A stretch of 64,000 nt of DNA from DASZIT01 sp963819695 (GTDB taxonomy: Bacteria > Actinomycetota > Acidimicrobiia > Acidimicrobiales > RAAP-2): NCBI GenBank assembly GCA_963819695.1, contig CAWFXD010000001.1, positions 1,550,001 through 1,614,000 of the forward strand, read 5' to 3'. The notes beneath the pieces are model-generated. The model saw only the letters and a program-made list of their open reading frames with translations. It searched no databases and was not told the origin of the DNA. Shown here piece after piece: positions 36,322-45,404 of this stretch. The translations under genes were made by a program, and so were the position numbers. Position 1 is the stretch's first letter. The number at the start of each line of letters is the position of its first letter.

Positions 36322-37908
36322 TCATTGGGGGATGTCGGCCAGCCGCCCACCGGCGAGCTCGAGGTCGATCTCCGGGTTGCGCCAAGCATTCCCCGACCGT
36401 TGCACCAGTATCTCGGCCATGTGCGGGCCCCAGGAGCCCGACGGATACAACTGGAGAGCTCCCCCCGGCTCCGACCACGCCTGCAGGTAGGGGTCGACGA
36501 TGCGCCAAGCTTGTAGGACCTCGTCGGCTCGGATGAACAAGGTGGCGTCGCCGACCATGGCGTCGTGGAGGAGGCGCTCGTAGCCGTCAGCGGCCTCGGC
36601 GCCGGCAAAGGCCTCGGCATAGGAGAAGTCCATGGCCACCGAGCGGATGTGGAACTTCTCGCCGGGGATCTTGGCCCCGAACTCGAGGCTGATCCCCTCG
36701 TCGGGCTGGATCCGGAGGATGAGGGCATCGGGCCGGAGGTCGCGGCTGGTCTGCTGGTCGAAGAGGAGGAAGGGCGCCCGCCGGAACTGGAGCACCACCT
36801 CGGTGACCCGGGCCGGCAGCCGCTTGCCGGTGCGGACGTGGATGGGCACCCCTTCCCATCGCCAGTTGTCCGCATACAGGAGGAGGGCCAGGTACGTCTC
36901 GGTCTGGCTGTCGGGGGCCACATCCGGCTCCTGGCGGTAGGCGATGACCTTCTCACCGTCGATCTCCCCGGCCGCATATTGGCCACGTACCGACTTGTCC
37001 ACCGCCTCGTCGGGGGTGGGGATCCGGATGGCGTGGAGGAGCTTGACCTTCTCGTCGCGGATCCGGTCGGCGTCGGTGCTGGTCGGCGATTCCATCAGGG
37101 TGAGGGCCAGGACCTGCATCACGTGGTTCTGGACGATGTCCCGCAAGGCCCCGGCCGTTTCGTAGAACCCGCCGCGGTGCTCGACACCGAGGCTCTCGGC
37201 CACCGTGATCTGCACCTGCTCGACGTACCGGCGGTTCCAGATGGGCTCGAAGATGGCGTTGGCGAAACGGAGGGCGAGGACGTTCTGGACCGTCTCCTTC
37301 CCCATGTAGTGATCGATCCGGAAGACGTCGCTCTCGTCGAACGCCTGCTGGATCCCTTCGTTGAGTGACTCGGCGCTTGCCAGGTCCCGACCGAACGGTT
37401 TCTCCACCACCAGGCGGGCGAAGCTGCCGTCCACCCCCGGACCGGCGCACCCGTGGTTGGCCAGGGCGCCGGCCACCAGGGCGAAGACGCTCGGGATGGT
37501 GGCCAGGTAGTAGAGCCGGTTGCCGGCGGTCCCGTCCACCTGGTCGGCCTCGTCGAGGTGGGTCTTCAACTGCTCGAAGGTGTGGGGATGGTCGTACTCG
37601 CCGGCCACGTACTTGAACCGTTGGAGCAGCGCCTTCCATTTCGGGCCGGCCTCGGGGGTGGCTTCGGCCACATGGTTCTGGAAGTCCTCGTCGGACCACT
37701 GGGTGCGGGCCACCCCGATGATGGTGAACCCGTCGTCGAGCACCCCCCGGTCGGCCAGCCGGGACAACGCCGGGAGGATCTTCCGGGCGGTGAGGTCGCC
37801 GGAGGCGCCGAAGATCACCATGGCCACCGGTGGGGCCTTGGACAGCACCGGCGGCAGCGAGCGCTTGTGCGCGGCGGCCGGGCTCGAGGTGCCTCCCGGT
37901 GCGCTCAT
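36322..37908 (-). CDS. zwf: Glucose-6-phosphate 1-dehydrogenase
   Basis: Zwf oxidises glucose-6-phosphate and makes NADPH. The 528-residue protein has the nucleotide motif MVIFGASGDLTARKILPAL, the substrate motif RIDHYMGKETVQN with catalytic His, and EPIWNRRYVEQVQIT. PIHVRTGKRLPARVTEVV and the long C-terminal beta domain are also present. An N-terminal Ala/Pro-rich extension of about 25 residues precedes the core. In many actinobacteria the next gene is opcA, an activator of Zwf; here it is pgl, with gnd upstream. ATG 37908 overlaps the gnd stop as ATGA. Confidence 0.95.
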   Translation of the reverse strand: MSAPGGTSSPAAAHKRSLPPVLSKAPPVAMVIFGASGDLTARKILPALSRLADRGVLDDGFTIIGVARTQWSDEDFQNHVAEATPEAGPKWKALLQRFKYVAGEYDHPHTFEQLKTHLDEADQVDGTAGNRLYYLATIPSVFALVAGALANHGCAGPGVDGSFARLVVEKPFGRDLASAESLNEGIQQAFDESDVFRIDHYMGKETVQNVLALRFANAIFEPIWNRRYVEQVQITVAESLGVEHRGGFYETAGALRDIVQNHVMQVLALTLMESPTSTDADRIRDEKVKLLHAIRIPTPDEAVDKSVRGQYAAGEIDGEKVIAYRQEPDVAPDSQTETYLALLLYADNWRWEGVPIHVRTGKRLPARVTEVVLQFRRAPFLLFDQQTSRDLRPDALILRIQPDEGISLEFGAKIPGEKFHIRSVAMDFSYAEAFAGAEAADGYERLLHDAMVGDATLFIRADEVLQAWRIVDPYLQAWSEPGGALQLYPSGSWGPHMAEILVQRSGNAWRNPEIDLELAGGRLADIPQ

Positions 37909-38840
37909 GACGGGGTGGAGGTCTCGCCGCCCTGGGCGCCGCTGGCGGTGGTGAAGGCGTGGCCGCCGAACTGGTTGCGGAGGGCGGAGATGAGCCGGAG
38001 GCCGAAGGCGTCCTTCTTCTGCGAGGCGAACCGGGCGAACAGGGCCGAGGCGATCGCCGGGGCGGAGACGCCCCGGTTGATGGCCTCCTCGACGGTCCAT
38101 CGCCCTTCACCCGAGTCCACCACCACCGCCTCGATCCGGTCGAAGCCGGACTCCGGCCGCAGGGCCCGCTCGGCCAGCTCGAGGAGCCAGCTCCGGACCA
38201 CCGATCCGTACCGCCAGATGGCGGCGATCTGGTGCAGGTCGAGTTCGAACTCCGGTGCCTCCGACATGATCTCGAAACCCTCGGCGTAGGCTTCCATCAG
38301 GCCGTACTCGATGCCGTTGTGGACCATCTTCACGAAGTGCCCCGCTCCCGCCGGGCCCACATGGGCGTAGCCACCGTCGGGGGCCAACGACACGAAGATC
38401 GGCTCGCAGACGGCCACCGCCGCCTCGGTCCCCCCGACCATCAGGCAGTAGCCCTCTTTGAGCCCCCAGATGCCCCCGGAGGTGCCGGCGTCGACCAGGG
38501 CGATGCCCTTGGCCGCCAACGCGTCGACCAGCGGGGCGGTCTCCTTGTAGTTCGAGTTCCCGCCGTCGATGATCACGTCGCCGGATTCGAAGAGCCCGCC
38601 CAGGGTGGTGATGGTGGAGTTGGTGGGCTCACCGGCGGGAACCATCACCCATGCCACCCGCGGGGCCGAAAGCTTGGAGGCGATCTCGTCGAGGGTGGTG
38701 GCCGGGTCGGCGCCGATCTTGGCGGCGGCATCCCGGGCCGTCTCGGAAAGATCGAAGGCGACCACCTCGTGCCCGTGTTCGATGAGCCGCTGGGTCATGT
38801 TGGCGCCCATCTTGCCCAGTCCGACCATGGCGATCTTCAT
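37905..38840 (-). CDS. gnd: 6-phosphogluconate dehydrogenase (decarboxylating), short form
   Basis: Gnd converts 6-phosphogluconate to ribulose-5-phosphate with CO2 and reduced cofactor. The 311-residue length fits the short GndA/YqeC class, not the 470-residue form. Seen are MVGLGKMGANMTQRLIEHGH (dinucleotide motif), IIDGGNSNYKET, DAGTSGGIWGLKEGYCLMVGG, and GAGHFVKMVHNGIEYGLMEA with the catalytic Lys. An acidic residue (FDLSE) after the second strand suggests NAD use, which is an inference. It lies between tal and zwf. Confidence 0.92.
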   Translation of the reverse strand: MKIAMVGLGKMGANMTQRLIEHGHEVVAFDLSETARDAAAKIGADPATTLDEIASKLSAPRVAWVMVPAGEPTNSTITTLGGLFESGDVIIDGGNSNYKETAPLVDALAAKGIALVDAGTSGGIWGLKEGYCLMVGGTEAAVAVCEPIFVSLAPDGGYAHVGPAGAGHFVKMVHNGIEYGLMEAYAEGFEIMSEAPEFELDLHQIAAIWRYGSVVRSWLLELAERALRPESGFDRIEAVVVDSGEGRWTVEEAINRGVSAPAIASALFARFASQKKDAFGLRLISALRNQFGGHAFTTASGAQGGETSTPS

Positions 38841-38872
38841 GCTCTACCTCGCTGCTCTCGGGTTGGTGGGGG

Positions 38873-39994
38873 TCATGCGGTGAGGGCGTTGGCTTTGTCC
38901 GTCAGAGCCTGGATCAACTCGTCGAACGATTTGGCGAAGGAGGCGACGCCTTCGGCTTCGAGGGTGCGCCCGACGTCCTCCATGTCGATCCCGGCGTCGG
39001 CCAGCGCCGCCATCACCTGGTCGGCGCCGGCGACATCGGCGTCGATGGTCCTGGCCACGGTGCCGTGGTCGAGGAAGGCGCTGATGGTCTCGTCGGGCAG
39101 GGTGTTGACGGTGTCGGGGCCGATGAGGGTGTCGACGTAGGCCAGGTCGGGATAAGCCGGGTTCTTGGTCGAGGTGGATGCCCATAACGGCCGCTGCACC
39201 CTGGCCCCCTTGGCGGCCAGGGCCTCCCACCGGTCACCGGAGAAGCGCTGGGTGAAGAGCCGGTAGGCCTGGCGGGCCTGGGCCACCGCCGCCGTGCCCC
39301 GCAGATCGAGGTGGGCGCGGGCATCCCCACTCGCCGCCTCGGCGGCGGCTTCGATGCGCCGGTCCACCTCGGTGTCGACCCGGCTCACGAAGAAGGACGC
39401 CACGCTGGCCACCGACGAGAGGTCGGCGGCGCCGGAGGCGGCGTACTCCTCCAGGCCGGAGATATAGGCGTCGATGACCTGGTCGTAGCGGGAGACACTG
39501 AAGATCAGGGTGACGTTGATGCTCCGCCCCTCGGAGATCATCGTCTGGATGGCGGGGAGCCCTTCGAGGGTTCCGGGGATCTTGACCAACAGGTTGGGTT
39601 GATCGATCTTGGTGTGAAGGTCGCGGGCGGCGGTGATAGTGCCGTCGGTGTCATGGGCCAGCGAGGGCGCCACCTCCACCGAGACAAACCCGTCCCCGCC
39701 GTTCGACGAGTCGTAGACGGAGCGGAGGATGCGGAGGGCGTTGTCGATGTCGTCGATGACCATTTGCCAGTAGGCGTCCTCCACTGAGGTGGTGGCGATG
39801 AGGGACTTGAACTCCTCGTCGTAGGTGTCCTGGCCGGCGATGGCCTTGGCGAAGATGGTGGGATTGGACGTCACCCCCCGGATGCCCTCGCTCACCAGTT
39901 CGGCCAGCTTGCCGTTCTGGAGCCAGTCCCGGCGGAGGTTGTCCAGCCACGGGCTCTGCCCCTGCTGGTCATGGAGATCGTTGAGCTTGGTCAT
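38873..39994 (-). CDS. tal: Transaldolase, actinobacterial long type
   Basis: Transaldolase moves a dihydroxyacetone unit between sugar phosphates in the non-oxidative pentose phosphate pathway. The 373-residue length matches the actinobacterial type. It has the N-terminal SPWLDNLRRDWLQNGKLAEL, GVTSNPTIFAKAIAG, VSVEVAPSLAHDT, the Schiff-base Lys in NLLVKIPGTLEG, INVTLIFSVSRY, and PLWASTSTKNPAYPDLAYVD. ATG 39994 has AAAGGA before it. It sits 43 bp downstream of tkt and 32 bp upstream of gnd. Confidence 0.95.
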   Translation of the reverse strand: MTKLNDLHDQQGQSPWLDNLRRDWLQNGKLAELVSEGIRGVTSNPTIFAKAIAGQDTYDEEFKSLIATTSVEDAYWQMVIDDIDNALRILRSVYDSSNGGDGFVSVEVAPSLAHDTDGTITAARDLHTKIDQPNLLVKIPGTLEGLPAIQTMISEGRSINVTLIFSVSRYDQVIDAYISGLEEYAASGAADLSSVASVASFFVSRVDTEVDRRIEAAAEAASGDARAHLDLRGTAAVAQARQAYRLFTQRFSGDRWEALAAKGARVQRPLWASTSTKNPAYPDLAYVDTLIGPDTVNTLPDETISAFLDHGTVARTIDADVAGADQVMAALADAGIDMEDVGRTLEAEGVASFAKSFDELIQALTDKANALTA

Positions 39995-40037
39995 GGGGAT
40001 CCTTTCGACGGCGACGAGATGTTGATGCCGGGATGGG

Positions 40038-42059
40038 TCAAGACGCCGGTCGGCCGGCCAGAAGCTGCTTGGCCCGGTCCACGACGTGCTCGGGAGTGAA
40101 GCCGAACTCGCGCATATTGACCTCTCCGGGAGCCGAGGCTCCGAAGTGGTCGATGGCCACGAAGGCGTCGGCGTAGCGGTCCCAGCCGAACGAGCTGGCG
40201 GCCTCGACGCTGAGCCGGGGAATCCCGGCGGGAAGCACTCCGTCCCGATAGGCCTGGGTCTGCCGGGCGAAGAGATCCCAGGAGGGAAGCGATACCACCC
40301 GGGCGCCCACCCCGCTTCCGGCCAGAGCATCGGCGGCGGCCAGGCAGACATGGACCTCGCTCCCGGTCCCGATGAGGACGAGGTCCGGGGCACCCAGGTC
40401 GGCGTCGCGGAACACGTACCCACCCCGCCCGACACCGTCGGCGGCCCGTTCGGCCGTCTCGGCCAGCACCGGGATCTTCTGGCGGGTGAGGATCAGCGCC
40501 GTCGGGCCTTCGCCGTTGACGGCCAATTTCCAGGCCTGGGCGGTCTCGTTGGCATCCGCCGGTCGGATGACCCGGAGTTGGGGCATGGCCCGCATGGCGG
40601 CCAGCTGCTCAACTGGTTGATGGGTGGGCCCGTCCTCACCCAGGCCGACGGAGTCGTGGGTCCAGGAGTAGATGACATGCGCCTCGGAGAGCGCCGCCAC
40701 CCGCACCGCGCCCCGCATGTAGTCGCTGAAGACGAAGAAGGTGCCCCCCACTGGCAGCATGCCGCCATGGGAGGCGATGCCGGTCATGACCCCGCCCATG
40801 CCGTGCTCTCGGATCCCGTAGTGGATGAGGCTGCCGCCCGGCTCCTCTTTCTCCTGAGCCAGCGCCCCCTCCATGGCCATGCCGGTGTTGCCGGTGAGGT
40901 CGGCGCTGCCGGGGATGATGCCGGGAATCGCCTCCCCGGTGGCGTCGAGGCACGCCTTGATGGCTTGCCGGGTGGCCATCGGCCCGTCGTCGGGGGTGAA
41001 GGCGGGCAGCTTCGCCTCCCAGCCGGCCAGGCCGTGGCCCAGCAATCCGGCATCCCACCTGGCCCTGTCACCGTCCCACTGTTCCATCCGCTGCTGCCAG
41101 GCGGCCCGGAAGGCCTGACCCCGGGGAATGCACCGGCGGTAGAGGTCGAGCACCGCGTCCGGAACCCAGAACGTCTGGTCGGGATCGAGGCCGAGAATCT
41201 CCTTGGTGAGCCGGATCTCCTCAGGGGGGAACGGGTCACCGTGGGCTTTGGCGGTGTCCATCAGGTGGGGAGCGGGATAGCCGATGTGGCTCCGGAGGAT
41301 GATCAGCGACGGCCGTTCCTCTTCCGCCTTGGCCCGCAGGAGGGACGCCTCGATGGCGTCGACGTCGTTGGCGACTTCGCCGATGTCATCCACCGCCCAT
41401 CCGTAGGCGGCGAACCGCTCGGCGACATTGTCCGAGTAGGAGAGCTCGGTGGGGCCGTCGATGGTGATGTGGTTGTCGTCGTAGATGTAGACCAGGCGTC
41501 CGAGACCGAGGTGACCGGCCAGTGACGCGGCCTCGTGGGAGATACCCTCCTCGAGACAGCCGTCTCCGGCGATGACGTAGGTGTGGTGGTCGACGACCTC
41601 CGGCGAGTAGTGGGTCCGCATCCAGCGCTCGGCGATACCCATGCCCACCCCGTTGGCGAAACCCTGACCCAGGGGACCGGTGGTGACCTCCAACCCCGGA
41701 GTCAGGTGGATCTCCGGATGCCCGGGGGTGCGGCTGCCGAACGACCGGAAGGCACGGAGATCATCGAGGGTCAGCCCGTAGCCGCAGAGGTAGAGCATCG
41801 AATACAACAGGATGGAGGCGTGGCCGTTGGAGAGGACGAACCGGTCACGGTCGGGCCACCGGGGCTCGGACGGGTCGTGATGCATCACCCGGGTGAACAG
41901 CACATGGGCCAGTGGGGCCAGCGCCATCGCCGTCCCCGGGTGGCCGGAGTTGGCGGCCCGGGGCCCGTCCATGGCGATCCCCCGGATGACGTTGATCCCC
42001 AGCTGCTCGAGGGCGGTGTCGCGAGGCACGTCGGGGGTCAGGGTGTCGGTCGCGGTCAT
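40038..42059 (-). CDS. tkt: Transketolase
   Basis: Transketolase uses thiamine diphosphate to move two-carbon units between sugar phosphates. The 673-residue protein has the usual three domains. Marks are GHPGTAMALAPLAHVLFTRV, TPGHPEIHLTPGLEVTTGPL, the ThDP-binding GDGCLEEGISHEAASLAGHL with the metal ligand N in YDDNHITIDG, and the C-terminal SLPSWDLFARQ. ATG 42059 is preferred over TTG 42062. It heads the run tkt-tal-gnd-zwf-pgl. A FIST-domain gene lies 77 bp upstream on the same strand. Its cofactor comes from the thiamine pathway represented at 15-18 kb. Confidence 0.96.
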   Translation of the reverse strand: MTATDTLTPDVPRDTALEQLGINVIRGIAMDGPRAANSGHPGTAMALAPLAHVLFTRVMHHDPSEPRWPDRDRFVLSNGHASILLYSMLYLCGYGLTLDDLRAFRSFGSRTPGHPEIHLTPGLEVTTGPLGQGFANGVGMGIAERWMRTHYSPEVVDHHTYVIAGDGCLEEGISHEAASLAGHLGLGRLVYIYDDNHITIDGPTELSYSDNVAERFAAYGWAVDDIGEVANDVDAIEASLLRAKAEEERPSLIILRSHIGYPAPHLMDTAKAHGDPFPPEEIRLTKEILGLDPDQTFWVPDAVLDLYRRCIPRGQAFRAAWQQRMEQWDGDRARWDAGLLGHGLAGWEAKLPAFTPDDGPMATRQAIKACLDATGEAIPGIIPGSADLTGNTGMAMEGALAQEKEEPGGSLIHYGIREHGMGGVMTGIASHGGMLPVGGTFFVFSDYMRGAVRVAALSEAHVIYSWTHDSVGLGEDGPTHQPVEQLAAMRAMPQLRVIRPADANETAQAWKLAVNGEGPTALILTRQKIPVLAETAERAADGVGRGGYVFRDADLGAPDLVLIGTGSEVHVCLAAADALAGSGVGARVVSLPSWDLFARQTQAYRDGVLPAGIPRLSVEAASSFGWDRYADAFVAIDHFGASAPGEVNMREFGFTPEHVVDRAKQLLAGRPAS

Positions 42060-42136
42060 CAAAGGCCACCCTATCGGCCCGACGCCGACTGGTGAAGCGG
42101 AAGCCGGGAGCCGAGGAAGTGGCGATCTTCTGCGGC

Positions 42137-43285
42137 TCAGCGGTCCCGGAACAGGGCGATGGAGGCGGTGAAACTGTGGACGAAATTGCGGCCTCCGACC
42201 GGCCCGATTTCCCCCGCCGCGAAGATCCCGCCTACCGGGACCGGCCCGATCTGCCGGGAGAGGACTGAGGCATCGTGATGGGCTTCGTCGAACAGCCGGG
42301 TACCCCGTCCGTTGCAGGTGAACATCAGGGCCCCGTCGGCCTGGTGGCCGACCAGGACCCGGCGGAGGTCGAGGTCGGCGGACTCGGCGTCCCGGAGATG
42401 GAAGCGCACCGTGCTGCCCAGCGGGATCCGGTCGTCGACGGCGATGGCCCCGGTGTCGCGGTCCACCCCCATCACCGTGCGGACCAGGTAGTCACCCGGG
42501 CCGGGTTGATCGAGATGTTCGTCGATGAGCCGCCCGACATGGAGGCCGTTGTTCTCGAGCCGGCCGATGTCCTCGGCGGAGAGACCGCCCTTCATCTGTT
42601 CGACCATGGACTCGATGGCCGGGGTGCCGGCCACCTCCAACAGGATGTTGCGGTCCGACTTGGTCACCGTCAGCGGTCGACCGTAGGCCCGGCAACCTTG
42701 GGATGTCACCATCTCGATGTCGACTCCCGATCCGACCAGCACGCCCACCGCGCCTTCCGGGACGATCCGGTCGTCGACCACCAGTCGGCTCCCTCCCGGT
42801 CCGAGGGCGGCCGATGCGTTCCCACCGATGATCGGGAGACCCGGATGGGCTTCGTCCATCCAGTTCACGAATTGGTCGGCAGGGAAGGTGAAGGGGTCGG
42901 CCACCAGGATCAGGGCCGTCGGCTCGAAGCTGACGTCCTCGGGCCAGCCGCCGAACTGCCAGGTGTCGTCGACCAACCGGGTGGCGGTGAGGGTGACGGG
43001 CAGGAGCGGCCCGACCCGACCGGCCCACAGGCTGATCGACGGGGTCTCCTCCACCTCCCGGCCGGTGCCGACCACTGATTCCGCCGCGCACCCGATCATG
43101 GCCAGGGGATGGAGGACCGACGTCACCGTGTTGACGATGTCGTCGAGCGCCCCGGCGTGGGGACGGGTGACCGAGATGAACACCAGGTCAGGCCGCTCAC
43201 CCATGGCTTCGAGGACCGCTCCCACCACCTCGCCGGTGGCCAGCGCGGCGATGGGGTGTTCAGACTGGGCACTGGCAAAGGGCAT
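42137..43285 (-). CDS. FIST-domain sensory protein
   Basis: A 382-residue protein with a FIST-N domain (GEVVGAVLEAMGERPDLVFI, IGCAAESVVG) and a FIST-C domain (AYGRPLTVTKSDRNILLEV, ALMFTCNGRG, IFAAGEIGPVGGRNFVHSFT). FIST domains are thought to bind small ligands such as amino acids in signalling proteins. Here the protein stands without a kinase, cyclase or methyl-accepting domain, which is a common free-standing form. It is 77 bp upstream of tkt, so the two may be co-transcribed. The ligand is unknown. ATG 43285 begins MPFASAQSEHPIAALATGE. Confidence 0.85.
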   Translation of the reverse strand: MPFASAQSEHPIAALATGEVVGAVLEAMGERPDLVFISVTRPHAGALDDIVNTVTSVLHPLAMIGCAAESVVGTGREVEETPSISLWAGRVGPLLPVTLTATRLVDDTWQFGGWPEDVSFEPTALILVADPFTFPADQFVNWMDEAHPGLPIIGGNASAALGPGGSRLVVDDRIVPEGAVGVLVGSGVDIEMVTSQGCRAYGRPLTVTKSDRNILLEVAGTPAIESMVEQMKGGLSAEDIGRLENNGLHVGRLIDEHLDQPGPGDYLVRTVMGVDRDTGAIAVDDRIPLGSTVRFHLRDAESADLDLRRVLVGHQADGALMFTCNGRGTRLFDEAHHDASVLSRQIGPVPVGGIFAAGEIGPVGGRNFVHSFTASIALFRDR

Positions 43286-43325
43286 CGACGTCAGCCGGGC
43301 CCGGGTGCGGAAATCATGCCCCCAG

Positions 43326-43331
43326 TATCGT
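43326..43331 (+). promoter_or_regulatory. Candidate -10 box (TATCGT) of the thioesterase gene
   Basis: TATCGT, the same hexamer as before gcvH and the VOC gene, lies 27 nt before ATG 43359. A GGAGGCGGAGG ribosome-binding region lies between them, so this one has a short leader. Confidence 0.35.
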
Positions 43332-43358
43332 GGTCGGAGGCGGAGGTAGGTTCATCGG

Positions 43359-43769
43359 ATGCCCGATCAGCGGATCCAGGTCCCACCCAACTGCGAATTG
43401 ACCCTGGGAATGACCTGTATCGACAAGTCAACTCCGGGGCGGACGGTCTGGCGGATGCGGGCTGACGAGCGGTTTGCCAACCCGGCCGGCATCATCCAGG
43501 GAGGCTTCATCGGCGCCATGTGTGACTCGGCGATGGGGGCATCCGCCATCACCTTCGCCGCCGCCTCCGGCCGGAAGGTGTTCTCCTCCAATGTCGAGAT
43601 GAAGACCAGCTTCTTGGCCGCCGCCCGGGTCGGAAGCGTCCTCCGGTGCACCGCCGAAGTGGTATCGGGCGGTCAGCGCATCGCCTTCGCGGAAGCGGAG
43701 GTGACCGACGATGCCGGCAAGGTGGTGGCCCGGGCCAGTTCCACCTATCTGTTCACGCCGAGGGACTGA
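43359..43769 (+). CDS. PaaI-like hotdog thioesterase
   Basis: A 136-residue hotdog-fold protein. The signature FANPAGIIQGGFIGAMCDSAMG corresponds to the PaaI/4HBT family pattern N..G..HGG......D, with His replaced by Gln. KVFSSNVEMKTSFLAAARVG and VVARASSTYLF complete the fold. It probably hydrolyses an acyl-CoA thioester. The stop codon lies within a 21-bp tandem duplication that also reaches into the spacer before trpC. It is upstream of the trp genes but metabolically unrelated to them. Confidence 0.87.
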   Translation: MPDQRIQVPPNCELTLGMTCIDKSTPGRTVWRMRADERFANPAGIIQGGFIGAMCDSAMGASAITFAAASGRKVFSSNVEMKTSFLAAARVGSVLRCTAEVVSGGQRIAFAEAEVTDDAGKVVARASSTYLFTPRD

Positions 43770-43794
43770 TCGCTCACGCCGAGGGACTGATCGC
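43753..43794 (+). repeat. Perfect 21-bp tandem duplication
   Basis: The 21-bp unit TCACGCCGAGGGACTGATCGC occurs twice head to tail, at 43753-43773 and 43774-43794, without a mismatch. It holds the last codons and stop of the thioesterase gene. Because 21 is a multiple of three, the second copy would encode the same end again. Confidence 0.9.
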
Positions 43795-43831
43795 CAAGCA
43801 CCGGAAGCGTCCCCGGTAGGCTTTGGAGGCC

Positions 43832-44623
43832 ATGCCCGCCTACCTCGACACCATCATTGCCGCCCATCGGGCGCAGGCGGCCGACGACCGTCGAGACCCC
43901 GACGAACTGATGGCCAGGGCCGGCTCGTTGCCGGTGCCCCGGCCCTTCATCCCGGCACTGGTGGCGGCGGGATCGTCCACCCGCCTGGCGGTCATTTCCG
44001 AGATCAAGCGACGCTCGCCGTCGAAAGGCGACCTCGACCTCGACCTCGACCCGGCGTCGGTGGCCAAGGAGTACGAGTCGGGAGGGGCCGCTTGCCTCTC
44101 GATCCTCACCGATCGCGAGTTCTTCGGTGGTTCCGCCCAAGACCTCGAAGCCGCCCGGGCCGCGTGTTCGCTCCCGGTGCTGCGCAAGGACTTCACGGTG
44201 TCGGTGGCCGATGTCTGCGATGCCCGCCTGATGGGTGCCGACGGGGTGCTGCTCATCGTGGCCGCCTTGAGCAGCCAGGAGCTGTCGGCGTTCTTGTCGG
44301 TGGCTGCGCAACTCTCCATGGCGGCTTTGGTCGAGGTGCACGATGGGGCGGAGTTGGCCCGGGCCGTCGACGCCGGTGCCACCCTCATCGGTGTCAACCA
44401 GCGGGATCTGCACACCTTCGAGGTCGATCCCCGGTTGGCCGTGTCCCTCCGGGCCAACTTTCCCTCCGGAGTGGTGTCGGTGGCCGAATCCGGGATCCGG
44501 GGGGCCGACGACGCCGCCCGGCTGGCCGCCGCCGGCTACGACGCGGTGCTGGTAGGGGAGACGCTGGTCCGGTCCGGCGATCGCCGGGCGGCAGTGGCCG
44601 AGCTGGTCGGAGCCCATCCGTGA
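43832..44623 (+). CDS. trpC: Indole-3-glycerol phosphate synthase
   Basis: TrpC closes the ring to give indole-3-glycerol phosphate in tryptophan synthesis. The 263-residue TIM barrel has ISEIKRRSPSKG (substrate phosphate and catalytic Lys/Glu), LSILTDREFFGGS, LPVLRKDF, DGVLLIVAAL, LVEVHDGAELARA, IGVNQRDLHTF and VAESGIRG. I choose ATG 43832 with GGAGG 4-8 nt upstream. TAGGCT at 43817 may be a -10 box. The stop overlaps the trpF GTG. Confidence 0.94.
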   Translation: MPAYLDTIIAAHRAQAADDRRDPDELMARAGSLPVPRPFIPALVAAGSSTRLAVISEIKRRSPSKGDLDLDLDPASVAKEYESGGAACLSILTDREFFGGSAQDLEAARAACSLPVLRKDFTVSVADVCDARLMGADGVLLIVAALSSQELSAFLSVAAQLSMAALVEVHDGAELARAVDAGATLIGVNQRDLHTFEVDPRLAVSLRANFPSGVVSVAESGIRGADDAARLAAAGYDAVLVGETLVRSGDRRAAVAELVGAHP

Positions 44624-45357
44624 TCATCGGTGGGCTGGGCGAGCCCGACGGTGTCTTCGTCAAGATCTGTGGCATCACCACCGAGGCCGACGCCCTGCTG
44701 GCGGTCGGGATGGGCGCCAATGCAGTGGGATTCGTCTTCGCTCCCTCCCCTCGTCAGATGCGCCCCGCCGAGGTGGCCGACATCGTGAAGCGTCTTCCGC
44801 ACGAGACGCGGACGGTGGGGGTGTTCCGGGACGAGTCACCCAAGCGCGTCATCGACATCGTGAATCAGATCGGCCTCCATGCCGCCCAACTCCACGGGGT
44901 CGAGTCGATCGAGGACACCCAGTGGATCTCCCAGCGGGTCGGCGCCACCATCAAGGCGTTCCCGGCCGGGCATCGCAACATCGGCCGGTTCGAGGAGTAC
45001 GGAGCCCAGTTCCTGCTGATCGACGGGGCCAACCCCGGCTCCGGTGAGCTCTTCGACTGGCGGCTGGCCGAGGGGGTGGTCGACCCCGACCGGCTAATGG
45101 TTTCCGGCGGACTCGACGCCGGCAACGTGGGACAGGCCATCGTCCGGCTCCGGCCCTGGGGGGTCGACGTCTCGAGCGGGGTGGAGTCCTCGCCCGGATC
45201 CAAGGATCCCGGGAAGCTCCGGGACTTCATCGCCGCCGTCCGTCAGGCCGAACTGGACCTGCTGGAATCGGCGGACGACATTGCCGGAGCCGGGTCCAAC
45301 CGTCGAGCCGGTGTCGAGGATCCCGGCGCCGGTCCCTTCGATTGGCAGGACGATTGA
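44620..45357 (+). CDS. trpF: Phosphoribosylanthranilate isomerase
   Basis: TrpF isomerises phosphoribosylanthranilate. The 245-residue protein has VKICGITTEADALLAVGMGA with the catalytic Cys, GFVFAPSPRQM, TVGVFRDE, LHAAQLHGVES, LLIDGANPGSG with the catalytic Asp, MVSGGLDAGNV and GVDVSSGVESSPGSKDPGKL. The N-terminal ten residues before VKICGIT and an extra C-terminal tail of about 35 residues (SADDIAGAGSNRR...) are beyond the usual length. GTG 44620 overlaps the trpC stop (GTGA). In many relatives trpF/priA is a hisA homologue; here a true TrpF is encoded. Confidence 0.92.
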   Translation: MIIGGLGEPDGVFVKICGITTEADALLAVGMGANAVGFVFAPSPRQMRPAEVADIVKRLPHETRTVGVFRDESPKRVIDIVNQIGLHAAQLHGVESIEDTQWISQRVGATIKAFPAGHRNIGRFEEYGAQFLLIDGANPGSGELFDWRLAEGVVDPDRLMVSGGLDAGNVGQAIVRLRPWGVDVSSGVESSPGSKDPGKLRDFIAAVRQAELDLLESADDIAGAGSNRRAGVEDPGAGPFDWQDD

Positions 45358-45404
45358 CCAGGTCGGCATCCGGTTCCGGTGAGCGGGCTGATTCCGATCT
45401 GATC

